Assembly (NCBI GenBank): GCA_946408825.1 | Contig: CAMJTU010000002.1 | Location: 62,001 to 126,000, forward strand | DNA from: an uncultured Planctomycetaceae bacterium | GTDB taxonomy: Bacteria > Planctomycetota > Planctomycetia > Pirellulales > Thermoguttaceae | Length of the DNA: 64,000 nucleotides | Reading direction: 5' to 3' | In this document: positions 8,134 through 17,598 of the stretch, in pieces | Layout of the letters: every line of letters starts with the position of its first letter | Numbering within the stretch: position 1 is the first letter of the stretch | Translations under genes and position numbers: made by a program | Notes under the pieces: model-generated | Told to the model about the DNA's origin: nothing | What the model saw: the letters and a program-made list of their open reading frames with translations, nothing else | The model's database searches: none

Positions 8134-10278
8134 TTACTTCTGCGTGTAATACAAAATGAACGAGAAAATATCCGCCGCTTCGTTGATGATCTTCGAGGTC
8201 GGCTTTCCGGCACCGTGACCCGCTTTCGATTCGATTCGAACAATAATCACGCTCGACGGGTCGGCAAGCTCTTGGAGGGTCGCGCCAAACTTCATGGAGT
8301 GCGCGGGGACGACGCGGTCGTCGTGGTCGGACGTCATGACCATCGTCGCCGGATATTTCACGCCCTTCTTGACGTTGTGCAGCGGAGAATACGCGAGCAG
8401 ATAGCGGAACATTTCTTCGCTTTCTTCGCTCGTGCCGTAATCGGTCGCCCACGCCCAGCCGATCGTGAACTTGTGGTAGCGCAGCATGTCGAGAACGCCG
8501 ACTTGCGGGACCGCCGCGGCGAAAAGGTCGGGACGCTGCGTGAGCGCGGCGCCGACGAGGAGCCCGCCGTTGGAGCCGCCGTTAATCGCGAGCGTCTCCT
8601 TCGACGCGTAGCCCTCTTTGATCAGGTATTCCGCCGCCGAGATAAAGTCGTCGAAGACGTTCTGCTTCTGGAGCTTCGTGCCCGCCTTGTGCCATTCTTC
8701 GCCGTATTCCCCGCCGCCGCGAAGGATCGCGACCGCGTAAATTCCGCCTCGGTTCAGGTACGGGATTCGCGTCGGCTTGAAGGATGGCGTCATGTTGATG
8801 TTGAACCCGCCGTAGCCGTAAAGGAGCGTCGAATTCGAACCGTCTTTCTTCATCCCCTTCTTGTAGGTGATGAAAATCGGCGCTTTCGTTCCGTCTTTAC
8901 TGACGTACCATTCGCGTTCCGTCACGTAATCTTCCGGATTGAAGTTCGTTTTCGGAGCGCGCCAGAGGGACGATTCGTTCGTGGTCAGGTCGTAACGGTA
9001 AATCGTCGTCGGATAGACGTAAGAGGTGAAGGTGTAGAAGAACTCGGGATTGTCCTTCTTCCCGACGATTCCCGCGACGCCGATTCCCGGCAGTTTGAGC
9101 GTTCCCAGCTCGTCGCCGTCGTAAGAGTAGAAGACGCATTCGCTCGACGCGTCTCTCAGCCGTTTCGCGACGAGTCGGTCGCCGACCGCGTAGACGGTTT
9201 CGAGGAGCGCGTCCGATTCGGGCAGGACGTCGATCCAATTCTCCGGGGCGGGCGCGGCAGGGTCGACCTTGACGAGGCGGCGATTGGACGCTTTGTAGTC
9301 GGTGAGCGCATAGAAGACGCCGTCTTTAACGGCGACGATTCCCGTTTCAGAGTCGAAGGTCGGATAGAACGTTTTCAGAGAGACGTCGCCGATCTTGTCG
9401 GGCCCTTCGAGTTCCGCGAAGAGGACGCGAGCGCCGTAAGTCGATTCGTTCTGGTAGACGAAGAGCCATTTTTCATCGTCGTCGACCGCCGCCGTGCAGT
9501 TGCGCGACGGATGCTCGGGGTCGCAGAAGACGAGAACGTCCTTGTCCTGAGGATCGCCGACGCGGTGATAGTAAATCTTCTGATTTTCATTCTTTGCGGT
9601 AAGTTCTTCGCCCTGCTTAGGCGCGTCGTAACGGCTGTAGAAGAACCCGTCGCCATACCATGAGATGTTAGTAAACTTCGCCCATTGAAGCGCGTCTTCG
9701 AGTCGTTCGTTCTTCTCTATATCGACGATGAAGATATCGCGCCAATCGGAGCCGCTTGTAGAGGTCGCAAACGCGGCGTATCGTCCGTCTTTCGAGATTG
9801 CGTAGTCGGAAAGCGCGACGGTTCCGTCGTCGGAGAGCGTGTTCGGGTCGAGGAGCAGCGTTTCCTCGCCGTCGAGGGAGGTTCGATAGTACAGCGTCGA
9901 CTGATTCTGCAGTCCGGAGTTCTTCGAGTAGAAATAACGATCTCCGTGTTTGCTGGGCGCGCCCTCTCTCGCGTAGTCGTAACAATCCGTCATCTCCTTA
10001 CGGAGTTCTTCGCGGAACGGAATCTTTTCCAGAACGCTCTGCGTCAGCGCGTTTTCTTCTTCGATCCACTTCTGAATTTCGGGCGTTTTTTCGACTTCCA
10101 TCCAGCGGTAGGGATCGGCGACGGTCGTTCCGAAATAGTCGTCCTTCTGGTCGCATTTTGGCGTGTCAGGGCGCTTCGGCTCCGTTTGATCCTGCGCCGT
10201 AGCAAGACTGGAAAGGCTTCCCGCCGCGACAAGTAACGCGCCGAGCGTCCAGCTATTTATGAGACGGTGTTCTTTCAT
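8134..10278 (-). CDS. Secreted prolyl oligopeptidase (S9A)
   Basis: 714 aa from the chosen start at 10278, which has GGAGGA ahead of it and begins a clean signal peptide (MKEHRLINSWTLGALLVAAG...TAQ); a longer in-frame extension upstream has no signal. Residues about 35-420 form the beta-propeller (DPYRWMEV, WYGDGFFYSRYD). The C-terminal alpha/beta-hydrolase domain carries the catalytic triad: Ser in NGGSNGGLL (about 569), Asp in DHDDRVVP (about 654) and His in KAGHGAGKP (about 688). It cleaves short peptides after proline, probably in the periplasm. It follows the pyridoxal kinase gene by 74 nt and may share its transcript. Confidence 0.93.
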   Translation of the reverse strand: MKEHRLINSWTLGALLVAAGSLSSLATAQDQTEPKRPDTPKCDQKDDYFGTTVADPYRWMEVEKTPEIQKWIEEENALTQSVLEKIPFREELRKEMTDCYDYAREGAPSKHGDRYFYSKNSGLQNQSTLYYRTSLDGEETLLLDPNTLSDDGTVALSDYAISKDGRYAAFATSTSGSDWRDIFIVDIEKNERLEDALQWAKFTNISWYGDGFFYSRYDAPKQGEELTAKNENQKIYYHRVGDPQDKDVLVFCDPEHPSRNCTAAVDDDEKWLFVYQNESTYGARVLFAELEGPDKIGDVSLKTFYPTFDSETGIVAVKDGVFYALTDYKASNRRLVKVDPAAPAPENWIDVLPESDALLETVYAVGDRLVAKRLRDASSECVFYSYDGDELGTLKLPGIGVAGIVGKKDNPEFFYTFTSYVYPTTIYRYDLTTNESSLWRAPKTNFNPEDYVTEREWYVSKDGTKAPIFITYKKGMKKDGSNSTLLYGYGGFNINMTPSFKPTRIPYLNRGGIYAVAILRGGGEYGEEWHKAGTKLQKQNVFDDFISAAEYLIKEGYASKETLAINGGSNGGLLVGAALTQRPDLFAAAVPQVGVLDMLRYHKFTIGWAWATDYGTSEESEEMFRYLLAYSPLHNVKKGVKYPATMVMTSDHDDRVVPAHSMKFGATLQELADPSSVIIVRIESKAGHGAGKPTSKIINEAADIFSFILYYTQK

Positions 10279-10352
10279 GGATAATCCTCCGCAACGTTTG
10301 CGTTCTGACGACGATAGGTTCATAGCAAACGCTATCGCTCTCAAACGCAGTT

Positions 10353-11186
10353 TCACTTGAATTTTGCGACAAAATCGGGAAGCGCCCGTTCAAATTCGAC
10401 TCCGTAATCGCAGGCGTCGGGGTTTTCCCTCGTCTTGCGGATGGAGTCGACGGTGAAATCGGCGGCGATCTGAAACGCCTCCGGAATCGAACGATCGCGC
10501 GCCATCGCCGCGACGACGGCGCTCGCGAATATGTCCCCCGTTCCGTGGTAGCGTCCGGGAAATTTTTCGTGGAAATAGGAAAAGAAGTCGTCGGAGCGAG
10601 AATCGTACCCGACGACGCCAAGCTTGCCGTCGCCGTAGTCGATCCCCTTAAGCACGGCGACGCTCGACCCCAACGCCGTAAGACGACGCAACATATCGTG
10701 GACGTACGATTCGTCGTAGCCCGATTCCTGATAGGGAAGATGAAGCATAAACGCCGCTTCCGTAAGATTGGGCGTGATCACGTCCCCTTTGGAGCAGAAG
10801 AGCGCCATGCGGTCGGCAAAGGATTGGTCGAAACGCGCGTAGAGGGTTCCGCCGTCCCCTAACACCGGATCGATAAAGATAAAATTGTCCTTCGTGTGGA
10901 ACGCGTCGATGAGATTCTCAACGAGCCCCATCTGACGATACGAGCCGAGATAGCCCGTGTATATCGCGTCAAACGTAATCCCTTCCTTTTGCCATACTTC
11001 GACGGTGGGCTCGATTTCGTCGGTAAGGTCGGCGAACGTGAAATGTTTGAATCGCGTATGAGTCGATAAAACGGCGGTAGGGAGAACGCACGCTTCGACC
11101 TGCGCCGCTGAAATGATCGGCAGAGCGACAGTTAGCGAACATTTGCCGACGCCGGAGACGTCCTGAATTGTTAAAATCCGTTTCAT
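10353..11186 (-). CDS. pdxY: Pyridoxal/pyridoxine kinase, PdxY/PdxK type
   Basis: 277 aa, normal for the family. A ribokinase-fold enzyme that phosphorylates B6 vitamers in the PLP salvage pathway. Visible are the N-terminal VSGVGKCSL, the TPNLTEAAFML motif near residue 140, and the anion-hole/catalytic GTGDIFASAVVAA near residue 217. Best resemblance is to the PdxY-like kinases of Firmicutes and other gut bacteria; the exact vitamer preference is not readable. Divergent from cbiMN across a 275-bp region with no recognised regulatory RNA. Confidence 0.85.
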   Translation of the reverse strand: MKRILTIQDVSGVGKCSLTVALPIISAAQVEACVLPTAVLSTHTRFKHFTFADLTDEIEPTVEVWQKEGITFDAIYTGYLGSYRQMGLVENLIDAFHTKDNFIFIDPVLGDGGTLYARFDQSFADRMALFCSKGDVITPNLTEAAFMLHLPYQESGYDESYVHDMLRRLTALGSSVAVLKGIDYGDGKLGVVGYDSRSDDFFSYFHEKFPGRYHGTGDIFASAVVAAMARDRSIPEAFQIAADFTVDSIRKTRENPDACDYGVEFERALPDFVAKFK

Positions 11187-11461
11187 AAATCGTTTGAATC
11201 TAATCTATGGGCGGTCGATTTCTCCGAGCCGTCATGCGGACGTCGACAAACGTTTCCACTCGCCCGGTTCCTTCATTATACCAGAAAGACCCGCGCGAGA
11301 CAGTCCCCGGCGCATGTCAAAAGCGCGACGCGTCCAGCGTGAAGACGTCGGCTAGTCCGTTGACGAAAGACGCTTTAGAAAGTATATTGACGCGAAAGCG
11401 CGGAAGCGTCGTTCGTCGCGTTCTGTTCCGCCTTTAGATAGTCGAACGTTGGAGCGTCGCC

Positions 11462-12526
11462 ATGCATATTCCGGACAATTACCTGAGTCCCACGTCTTGC
11501 GTTGTTCTTACTCTTTTGACGGCGCCCGTTTGGTTCGCGTCCGTTAAGAAGGTCGCCCGAGATTTTCCGAAGGAACGCGTTTCCGCGCTCGGCGTCGCCG
11601 CCGCGCTTTCGTTTCTCGCGATGATGTTCAACGTTCCGCTTCCCGGCGGGACGACGGGGCACGCGGTCGGGGGAACGCTTTTAGCCGTTCTACTCGGACC
11701 GGAGGCGGCGTGTCTCGCGCTGTCGATCGCGCTGGCGATACAGGCGCTTCTTTTCGGCGACGGGGGCGTGCTGGCGTTTGGCGCGAATTGCTTTAATATG
11801 GCGTTTATTCTCCCGTTCGGCGGTCGTCTCGTCTACGATCTTCTTCGCAAAGCGACGCGAACCGTCGACGGAACGAAGGGCGATTTCATTTGCATCGCCC
11901 TGGCGTCCTACGTCGGGATCAACCTTGCGGCGCTTGCCGCCGGCGTCGAGTTCGGAATTCAGCCCGCGCTCTTCCACACGCCCGAAGGACAGGCTCTCTA
12001 CTGTCCTTATCCTCTTTCCGTGTCGATTCCCGCGATGGCGATCGGACATCTGACGATCTTCGGACTCGCGGAAGCGATCTTCTCCGTCTTCGTCTACGCG
12101 TTTGTCCGCAAGACGGCGCCCGACTTCGCCGCAAACTCCGTGTTTCTGCCGGAGACGACCGTCGGCGCGGATTCGGCGACTCCGACGAACGCTCAGCCGA
12201 CCTTTAGGTTCGGCTCCCTCTATCTGTTGCTCGCGCTCCTCGCGCTGATTTCGCCCCTCGGACTTATCGCCGAGGGGACCGCGTGGGGCGAGTGGGACGC
12301 CGACGAAATAGCGACGGTCTCAACGAACGGCGAAGAACTCGGCTATACGCCCGAAGGCATGGCGAACGGCTTCGCGTGGTCGTCGCTCATTCCCGACTAT
12401 TCCGCGCCGGGAACGCCCGAATGGCTCGGCTATATCCTTTCCGCAATCGCGGGCGTCGCGCTCTGCGTCGTTCTTTTTAAGCTCGCGACGCTTTTGATTC
12501 GTCCCGACGCGTCGGATTCAAAATGA
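11462..12526 (+). CDS. cbiM: CbiM/NikM-type ECF transporter S-component, CbiN-like tail
   Basis: 354 aa. Begins MHIPDNYLSP, the N-terminal metal-site signature of CbiM/NikM in which residue His2 binds Co or Ni. About seven hydrophobic helices fill residues 10-210. A further segment with a periplasmic stretch (PDYSAPGTPEWLGYIL) and a final helix looks like a fused CbiN/NikN (PDGLE-type) module. Partners follow directly: cbiQ overlaps by 4 nt (ATGA). The substrate may be cobalt or nickel; no cobalamin genes or B12 riboswitch are visible upstream. GGAG lies 9 nt before the ATG. Confidence 0.9.
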   Translation: MHIPDNYLSPTSCVVLTLLTAPVWFASVKKVARDFPKERVSALGVAAALSFLAMMFNVPLPGGTTGHAVGGTLLAVLLGPEAACLALSIALAIQALLFGDGGVLAFGANCFNMAFILPFGGRLVYDLLRKATRTVDGTKGDFICIALASYVGINLAALAAGVEFGIQPALFHTPEGQALYCPYPLSVSIPAMAIGHLTIFGLAEAIFSVFVYAFVRKTAPDFAANSVFLPETTVGADSATPTNAQPTFRFGSLYLLLALLALISPLGLIAEGTAWGEWDADEIATVSTNGEELGYTPEGMANGFAWSSLIPDYSAPGTPEWLGYILSAIAGVALCVVLFKLATLLIRPDASDSK

Positions 12527-13341
12527 CCGAACCTCGTATTCCAGACTGGCTTCTGACGGACGACGCGATCGAGCCGCCGAAAGGGGGCGGCGCGTTTCTG
12601 CGTAAAACCGCGTCCGCGCTTTCCGGCGTCATTCGGAGCGTCCGTCGCGTTCCGGAAAACTCTGGACGATTCGCCTTTTCGCCGCCGACGCGGCTTGCGC
12701 TTGCCGTCGTTACGATTCTGCTCGTTTCCGCGTCAAGCGTCTTCATGTTTGTGGAAATCGTCGGCGTCGCGCTCCTTGCGCTTCTCGCGACTTTTGACGC
12801 GCGAAGGCTGGCGCGAACGCTCGCGCTACCGCTCGAAGCGTATCTCGCCGCGCTCGTCATTCTCGCGCCCGCGCTTATCTGGGGACAGACTCGGGCGTTC
12901 GTCGTCGTTTCGACTAAGACGCTGATCACGACGCTTACGTTGTCGCTTCTGATTCAGTCGATGAATTGGAACCGCTTTACCTGCGCGTTCAAATCGTTCG
13001 GGGCGCCAGACGCGGTCGTCTTTATTTTCGATCTGACGCTGAAGTATGTCGTCGTTTTCGGCGAAACTTGCCTTGAGACGCTCGATTCCGCGCTAATTCG
13101 TTTGATCGGACGCGACAAAACGCCGGGACGGACGTTCGGCGGAATCGTCGGAACCCTCTTTTTGCGCTCTCAAAGCGCGGCGCAGGACCAGTTTGACGCG
13201 ATGACGTGCCGCTGTTTTTCCGGCGTTTACCGCCGATATCGCGCGCCGTTTCGACGCGCAGATTTCGTCGGGATTCTCATTATCGTCGCGCTTGTCGCGC
13301 TTTTCGTCTATTTTGAAATTGCCAAACGATGCTTGAACTGA
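12523..13341 (+). CDS. cbiQ: ECF transporter T-component, CbiQ family
   Basis: 272 aa. The membrane-spanning coupling subunit of a group I ECF metal importer. Hydrophobic segments lie at about residues 60-95, 105-130 and 240-268, with the cytoplasmic coupling region (ALIRLIGRDKT, MTCRCFSGVYRR) between. The MTCRCFSG stretch corresponds to the charged helix that contacts the ATPase. The N-terminal 55 residues are an extra hydrophilic leader. Translationally coupled on both sides: 4-nt overlap with cbiM and 13-nt overlap with cbiO. Confidence 0.88.
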   Translation: MTEPRIPDWLLTDDAIEPPKGGGAFLRKTASALSGVIRSVRRVPENSGRFAFSPPTRLALAVVTILLVSASSVFMFVEIVGVALLALLATFDARRLARTLALPLEAYLAALVILAPALIWGQTRAFVVVSTKTLITTLTLSLLIQSMNWNRFTCAFKSFGAPDAVVFIFDLTLKYVVVFGETCLETLDSALIRLIGRDKTPGRTFGGIVGTLFLRSQSAAQDQFDAMTCRCFSGVYRRYRAPFRRADFVGILIIVALVALFVYFEIAKRCLN

Positions 13342-13988
13342 AAAACGTGTCGCATTCCTATGAAGATGACGTCAAGACGCTCGAAAACGTGTCGCTTCGC
13401 GTCGAGCGCGGTCAAGCGGTCGCGATCGTCGGGGCCAACGGTTCGGGGAAAACGACGCTTCTGAAACTTCTCAACGGTTTAATTTTTCCGACGAGCGGCG
13501 TCTACGAATTCGACGGGGCGCCGATCACGCGCAAGGCGCTTATGGACGCGAAGTTTGCCAAGTCGTTTCATCGCCGGATCGGGTTCGTCTTTCAGAACGC
13601 GGACGCGCAGCTTTTCTGCGGCAGCGTCGAGGATGAAATCGCGTTCGGACCGCGTCAACTCAATTTCACCGAAGAGGAGATTCGTCGCCGCGTCGACGAC
13701 TGCCTGGAACTTTTAGAGATAACGCGTCTGAGACGCCGGGCGCCGTATGTGCTTTCCGGGGGCGAGAAACGTCGCGTCGCGTTCGCCTGCGTTCTCGCCG
13801 TTAATCCCGAGGTCCTCGTCGCCGACGAACCGCTGGCGAGCCTCGACGAATTGGGCCGGAACCTTATCGTCGAGTTGTTCAAAACGCTGCGTTCAACCGG
13901 GAAAACGCTCGTTTTCGCATCGCACAACGAAGAGTTTATTTCCGAGATCGCCGATTTTCGTTTTAACGTCGAAAAACCGAACGCATAG
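13329..13988 (+). CDS. cbiO: ECF transporter ATPase, CbiO family
   Basis: 219 aa. Walker A GANGSGKTTLLKLLNG near residue 35, Q-loop VFQNADAQLFCG, signature YVLSGGEKRRVAFA near residue 140, Walker B LVADEPLASLD and the switch His in FASHNEEF. The Q-loop text FQN.D.Q.F matches the ECF/CbiO subfamily. As the only ATPase in the operon it probably works as a homodimer. Slightly shorter than many CbiO proteins, which have a longer C-terminal regulatory tail. Confidence 0.92.
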   Translation: MLELKNVSHSYEDDVKTLENVSLRVERGQAVAIVGANGSGKTTLLKLLNGLIFPTSGVYEFDGAPITRKALMDAKFAKSFHRRIGFVFQNADAQLFCGSVEDEIAFGPRQLNFTEEEIRRRVDDCLELLEITRLRRRAPYVLSGGEKRRVAFACVLAVNPEVLVADEPLASLDELGRNLIVELFKTLRSTGKTLVFASHNEEFISEIADFRFNVEKPNA

Positions 13989-14016
13989 CTTATTAAGTCG
14001 ACTTTTTCCAATAAAC

Positions 14017-14056
14017 AACGCGCCCCGACGCCGTGAATCAGGCGTCGAGGCGCGTT
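14017..14056. terminator. Bidirectional terminator between cbiO and metallophosphoesterase
   Basis: Long hairpin: AACGCGCC...GGCGCGTT outer stem plus GACGCC/GGCGTC inner stem with an 8-nt loop. It sits between convergent genes, with T/A-rich flanks. Confidence 0.7.
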
Positions 14057-14084
14057 TGTCGTTAAAACGTGAAGCGATCGCAGG

Positions 14085-16115
14085 TTATTTTGCGGACAGG
14101 TTGGCGACCTGCTCCGGCGTGAGTCCCCATGAGAAGACGCGCGCCCGCGAGACCGCGCCTTTGAGGTAGTTCGTTCCCGAACCGCCCGTCGCAATGTCGC
14201 AACCGACGCAGAACGCCTGAACGGCGGAGTCGCTCGGATACGCGAGCGCGCCCTTAATTTCAAAGGAGTCCGCCTCTTTTCCGTTCAGATACAGTCTGAG
14301 AATGGCGCCGTCGTACGTTCCGAACGCGTCGTACGTTTTGCCAGGCTCGATCGGCGCGTGAAGAACCTTGTATTCGCCGTTGACCGCCGCCCAGAATTCG
14401 AGTTGTTTTTTCCCGCTGTTGATTTCAAAGGAGACGCCGCGTCCTTCTGTGCAAGCGAGAACGTCCTGCGCTTCTTTCGTGAATTCGTCGAATCGGAATG
14501 TCGCGGCGATCGTCGCGTTCTTCATCATGCCGTAGTCGCGCGAGTTGAACTGGATCTTGAGTCGATCGTTTTTGCCGTTGAAGGTCGCTGCTTGAGCGCC
14601 GCCGAAGGCCGGATTCGGAGCGATTTTCGGCGCGCCGTCGATTTGGATTTCTTTTTGGCGTTTGCGCGCGTTCTTTGCGACGTTGACGGGCTTGCCGTCG
14701 ACGAAAACGACGTCGAGCAGGTTCGCGTCCGGCTTGGGCGCGTCTTTATCGACGGGCGCGTAGGGATCCTTGGGCGTTTTGAAGTCGATTTCGAGGCTCT
14801 TTTCGCTTTCCGCAAACCAAGGGTTGAGCGCCGTGATTTTAGCGTGAACTTCCGTGCTTTCCGGAAGCGCGTCTAGGTCGACCGCCATAATTTTCGGCTG
14901 GTTCTTGAAGTAGTATTGAGACCAGAAATATCTCGAACCGAGATCGATTTCGACGTCGGGGTCGGATTTTTCCAAATCGACGCGGTAACTGTGAACGACG
15001 TCGGAGCAGGTCGCCTGCGGGAAGGAGAGACGAACGAGTCCGTCGTCTTCTAGCGTCTCGCAGACAACTTTCGCGTCGCTCGCCCAAACGGGACGGTCGT
15101 TGTTGACGTAACGCTCGTCCGTATAGCGGTAAGTGTCGGTATCGCCCGGTTTGGGGATATAGTAGACGACGTCGAAGAAAGAGTTCGTGATAAGGTCGTA
15201 GGGCTTGAGCGTCACGCTGTTGTCTTTGCGAACTTCAACGACGTACAACTGCGCGGCGTTGCGGTGCCCTTCCGGGAATTTATTGTAACGTCCGCCTTCG
15301 CCGCCCATCTCAAAGTAACTGAGCGTGCCCGTGCCGAACGCCGTGAAATTGCCCTGCCACGCGGAGCGCGGGTCGTTGATCGGATAGTGAGAATGACCCG
15401 AGAAGTTAATGACGCGAGGATAACGCTGCAACGTTTCATACAGATCAATCGTGCCCCAGTTGTCTTCGCCGCGGCTTCCGTAGACGGTAGGGGTTACGTG
15501 ATAGTGCTGGAACGTGAAGATTGGTTTTGCGGGATCGTCCACCTCCGCGTTGGCGAGCTCTTGTTTATACCAATCGAGCGCGTAATTGAAATCTCCGTTT
15601 CGGCACGTTCCTTTTTCCGGCGAAAGCGCGATGAAGGAGAAGCCGTTGACCTTGTAGACTTTATTGGAATCGCGCTCAAAGATTTCTTCCCAACGTTTTT
15701 TTGAACCGGCGATGAACTCGTGGTTGCCCATGCAGAGGATCGTTTCCGTGCCAGGTCGGATTCCTTCGTCCATGATCTTCTTGAAGAGAAGCAACTCGTC
15801 GTCGTATCCGTGGTCGCTAAAGTCCCCCGCGACGAGCATCGCGTCGAATTTGGGATATTTCTGCTTCGCGGAATAGTCGTACATGAAGCTCATAGAACGT
15901 CGGAATCGATCGACTTCTTGGGCTTGAGGAGAGACCTTAAAATGAACGTCGCTAAGCGCGGAAAAACGGAGGACGACGTCGTTTCCCAGTTCGTCCGCTC
16001 GCGCTTCAACGTCTTTAAAGAGCGCCGTGGGAAGGCATAACATCGACGCGCCCGCGAGCGATCTGGCGATGAAACTACGGCGCGTTAAAGAAGCGTTGCA
16101 ATTCTTCGAAGGCAT
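14085..16115 (-). CDS. Exported calcineurin-like metallophosphoesterase with C-terminal LamG domain
   Basis: 676 aa from the ATG at 16115, preceded by AGGAG. A Tat-type leader (SLTRRSFIARSLAGASML) predicts folded export. The phosphoesterase core follows the usual order: SALSDVHFK, VAGDFSDHGYDDE, LCMGNHEF, FQHYHVTP and FSGHSHYP, giving the D/H...GD...GNHE...H...GHxH dimetal site. The middle (about 330-440) is probably an Ig/FnIII-like domain (VHAKITALNPWF), and residues about 500-675 form a LamG-like jelly roll (FRFDEFTKEAQDVLACTEG, YLNGKEADSFEI). The substrate is unknown, perhaps a phosphorylated sugar or nucleotide. The next gene on the same strand is a sialidase-like protein. Confidence 0.87.
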   Translation of the reverse strand: MPSKNCNASLTRRSFIARSLAGASMLCLPTALFKDVEARADELGNDVVLRFSALSDVHFKVSPQAQEVDRFRRSMSFMYDYSAKQKYPKFDAMLVAGDFSDHGYDDELLLFKKIMDEGIRPGTETILCMGNHEFIAGSKKRWEEIFERDSNKVYKVNGFSFIALSPEKGTCRNGDFNYALDWYKQELANAEVDDPAKPIFTFQHYHVTPTVYGSRGEDNWGTIDLYETLQRYPRVINFSGHSHYPINDPRSAWQGNFTAFGTGTLSYFEMGGEGGRYNKFPEGHRNAAQLYVVEVRKDNSVTLKPYDLITNSFFDVVYYIPKPGDTDTYRYTDERYVNNDRPVWASDAKVVCETLEDDGLVRLSFPQATCSDVVHSYRVDLEKSDPDVEIDLGSRYFWSQYYFKNQPKIMAVDLDALPESTEVHAKITALNPWFAESEKSLEIDFKTPKDPYAPVDKDAPKPDANLLDVVFVDGKPVNVAKNARKRQKEIQIDGAPKIAPNPAFGGAQAATFNGKNDRLKIQFNSRDYGMMKNATIAATFRFDEFTKEAQDVLACTEGRGVSFEINSGKKQLEFWAAVNGEYKVLHAPIEPGKTYDAFGTYDGAILRLYLNGKEADSFEIKGALAYPSDSAVQAFCVGCDIATGGSGTNYLKGAVSRARVFSWGLTPEQVANLSAK

Positions 16116-16229
16116 AGATTTTTCTCCTAGTAGAACGTTTGCCAACGCCGTAGAACGACGTCAGGTTAAAGAATCGCCGCGTCTCGAGAGGGAGACTGCG
16201 GCGATGAAATAGCCGCGTTTATGTCGGAA

Positions 16230-17498
16230 TTATTGGACGTCCGGCTTGCCGTCGTCTGCCGCTTCGTCGGCGTCCGCGTTCTTTTTCTTTGCACTTTTGT
16301 TCTTCACGACGTCGCTCTTTCCGCTATTGCGCGAAGTAATCTTCAAGTCGGAAAGCAGAATTCTCGAGACGCGCGAAGAATTAAGACCCCAAGGAGCTCT
16401 TCCGTTGCAATATCCAACGAGAAGGACGTCGGGCGAGGCGTAGAAGAGCGCCGGATAGCAGAAGGAACGCGAACCGGTTTCGTCCGATTTATCCAAGGTC
16501 TTTTTTGAGATAATTTCTTTTCCGTCCGAGGAAAGAAGCGCGATTGTCAAGGGATCGCGCGAATTAGGGGACTCGTTCCACACGGCGATAAGTCGGTCGC
16601 CGTTCGGTTCGCGTTTAATCGACGCGGGGGACGCGGGGGATACGAGAGGCGAAGGAACCGAGTCGGTCCACGTCGCGCCGCGATCGCTAGAATACGCGTA
16701 ATACTGGCGACCGCTGGCGTTGCGAATCGTCATGAGCAGTCTTCCGTCGACGAGTTCGACGACGCCCGGCTCCTGATACATGATATTGCCCGAATTAGGA
16801 ACCTCGTCGCCCTGAACCCAATGTCTTCCCCCGTCGTCTGAAATCAGACAGAAAAGGGTCGCTTTGCTTTCATAACTGTAAAGGTCGCCTCCACGATACG
16901 CGTGCCGAGCGACGGGGATGATAATGCGCCCGTCGGAGAGAAGAACGACGCGCGAGTTGTTGACCACGTTGTAAGAAGGCGTATGGATCGTTTCAACCCG
17001 TTTCGTCCACGTTTGTCCCTCGTCGTAAGAGTAACGAAGGTAAGGTCTGCAGTCGCCCGCGTTTTCTTTAACAAGATAGAAGAGCGCGATCGACTGATCC
17101 CGCAATCTGAGAAGGGAGACGGACATGACGTTCATCTGTCCTTCGTTTTCAAGGACAAGTTCGTCTTCCTCCGACCAAGTTAGTCCGCCGTTATGCGAAA
17201 CGCGGCTCATAAGGCGCGCGGACGCATGGTCGTCGCCTCGTTCGCCATAGTAATGCGTATAGACGTAGAGAATATCGCCCGAGTTAAGACGGATAAAATC
17301 TCCCTCGCTGTTGCGAGGGTTGCCTTCGCGAGAAGGAAGTTCTAGCACGACGCTCTTCGCGATCATGGGCGCCGCCTTGGGCGCGTTTTCCTCGGGGTCT
17401 TTATCGTCCCCGCGGAGCGCAAGATTCGCCGCAAGCGCGAGATAGCCTAAAAAGAAAAGCAGTATGCAGAAGGACGCCGTCTCGTTATGTCTCGTCAT
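16230..17498 (-). CDS. Membrane-anchored or secreted sialidase-like (BNR/Asp-box) protein
   Basis: 422 aa from the ATG at 17498; a GTG 48 nt upstream has no ribosome-binding site. The leader (ASFCILLFFLGYLALAANLALRG) is a signal peptide or anchor. The beta-propeller has four Asp-boxes: SHNGGLTWSE, SYDEGQTWTK, SDDGGRHWVQ and SSDRGATWTD. Similar proteins in Planctomycetes and Bacteroidetes are annotated as exo-alpha-sialidases, but the catalytic Arg triad, Tyr and Glu cannot be assigned with certainty. The sequence SREGNPRNSEGDFIRL is characteristic of this exo-sialidase-like branch. Confidence 0.82.
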   Translation of the reverse strand: MTRHNETASFCILLFFLGYLALAANLALRGDDKDPEENAPKAAPMIAKSVVLELPSREGNPRNSEGDFIRLNSGDILYVYTHYYGERGDDHASARLMSRVSHNGGLTWSEEDELVLENEGQMNVMSVSLLRLRDQSIALFYLVKENAGDCRPYLRYSYDEGQTWTKRVETIHTPSYNVVNNSRVVLLSDGRIIIPVARHAYRGGDLYSYESKATLFCLISDDGGRHWVQGDEVPNSGNIMYQEPGVVELVDGRLLMTIRNASGRQYYAYSSDRGATWTDSVPSPLVSPASPASIKREPNGDRLIAVWNESPNSRDPLTIALLSSDGKEIISKKTLDKSDETGSRSFCYPALFYASPDVLLVGYCNGRAPWGLNSSRVSRILLSDLKITSRNSGKSDVVKNKSAKKKNADADEAADDGKPDVQ

Positions 17499-17598
17499 AA
17501 AGCACCAAATTCCCAAGCGGCGTCGCACGCGACGCGCTCTTTTCACGACGTGAAGGAAAACGTCTCACGCCCGTTTTCCCTCTACGAACAGAACGCGT

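Noticed and set aside
7915..9663. 582-aa open frame on the plus strand
   Set aside because: It lies opposite the prolyl oligopeptidase gene, is Arg/Val-rich with no motif, and arises from the GC-biased codons of that gene.
11187..11461. Cobalamin riboswitch before cbiM
   Set aside because: No B12-box-like or conserved core sequence could be found in the 275-bp leader.
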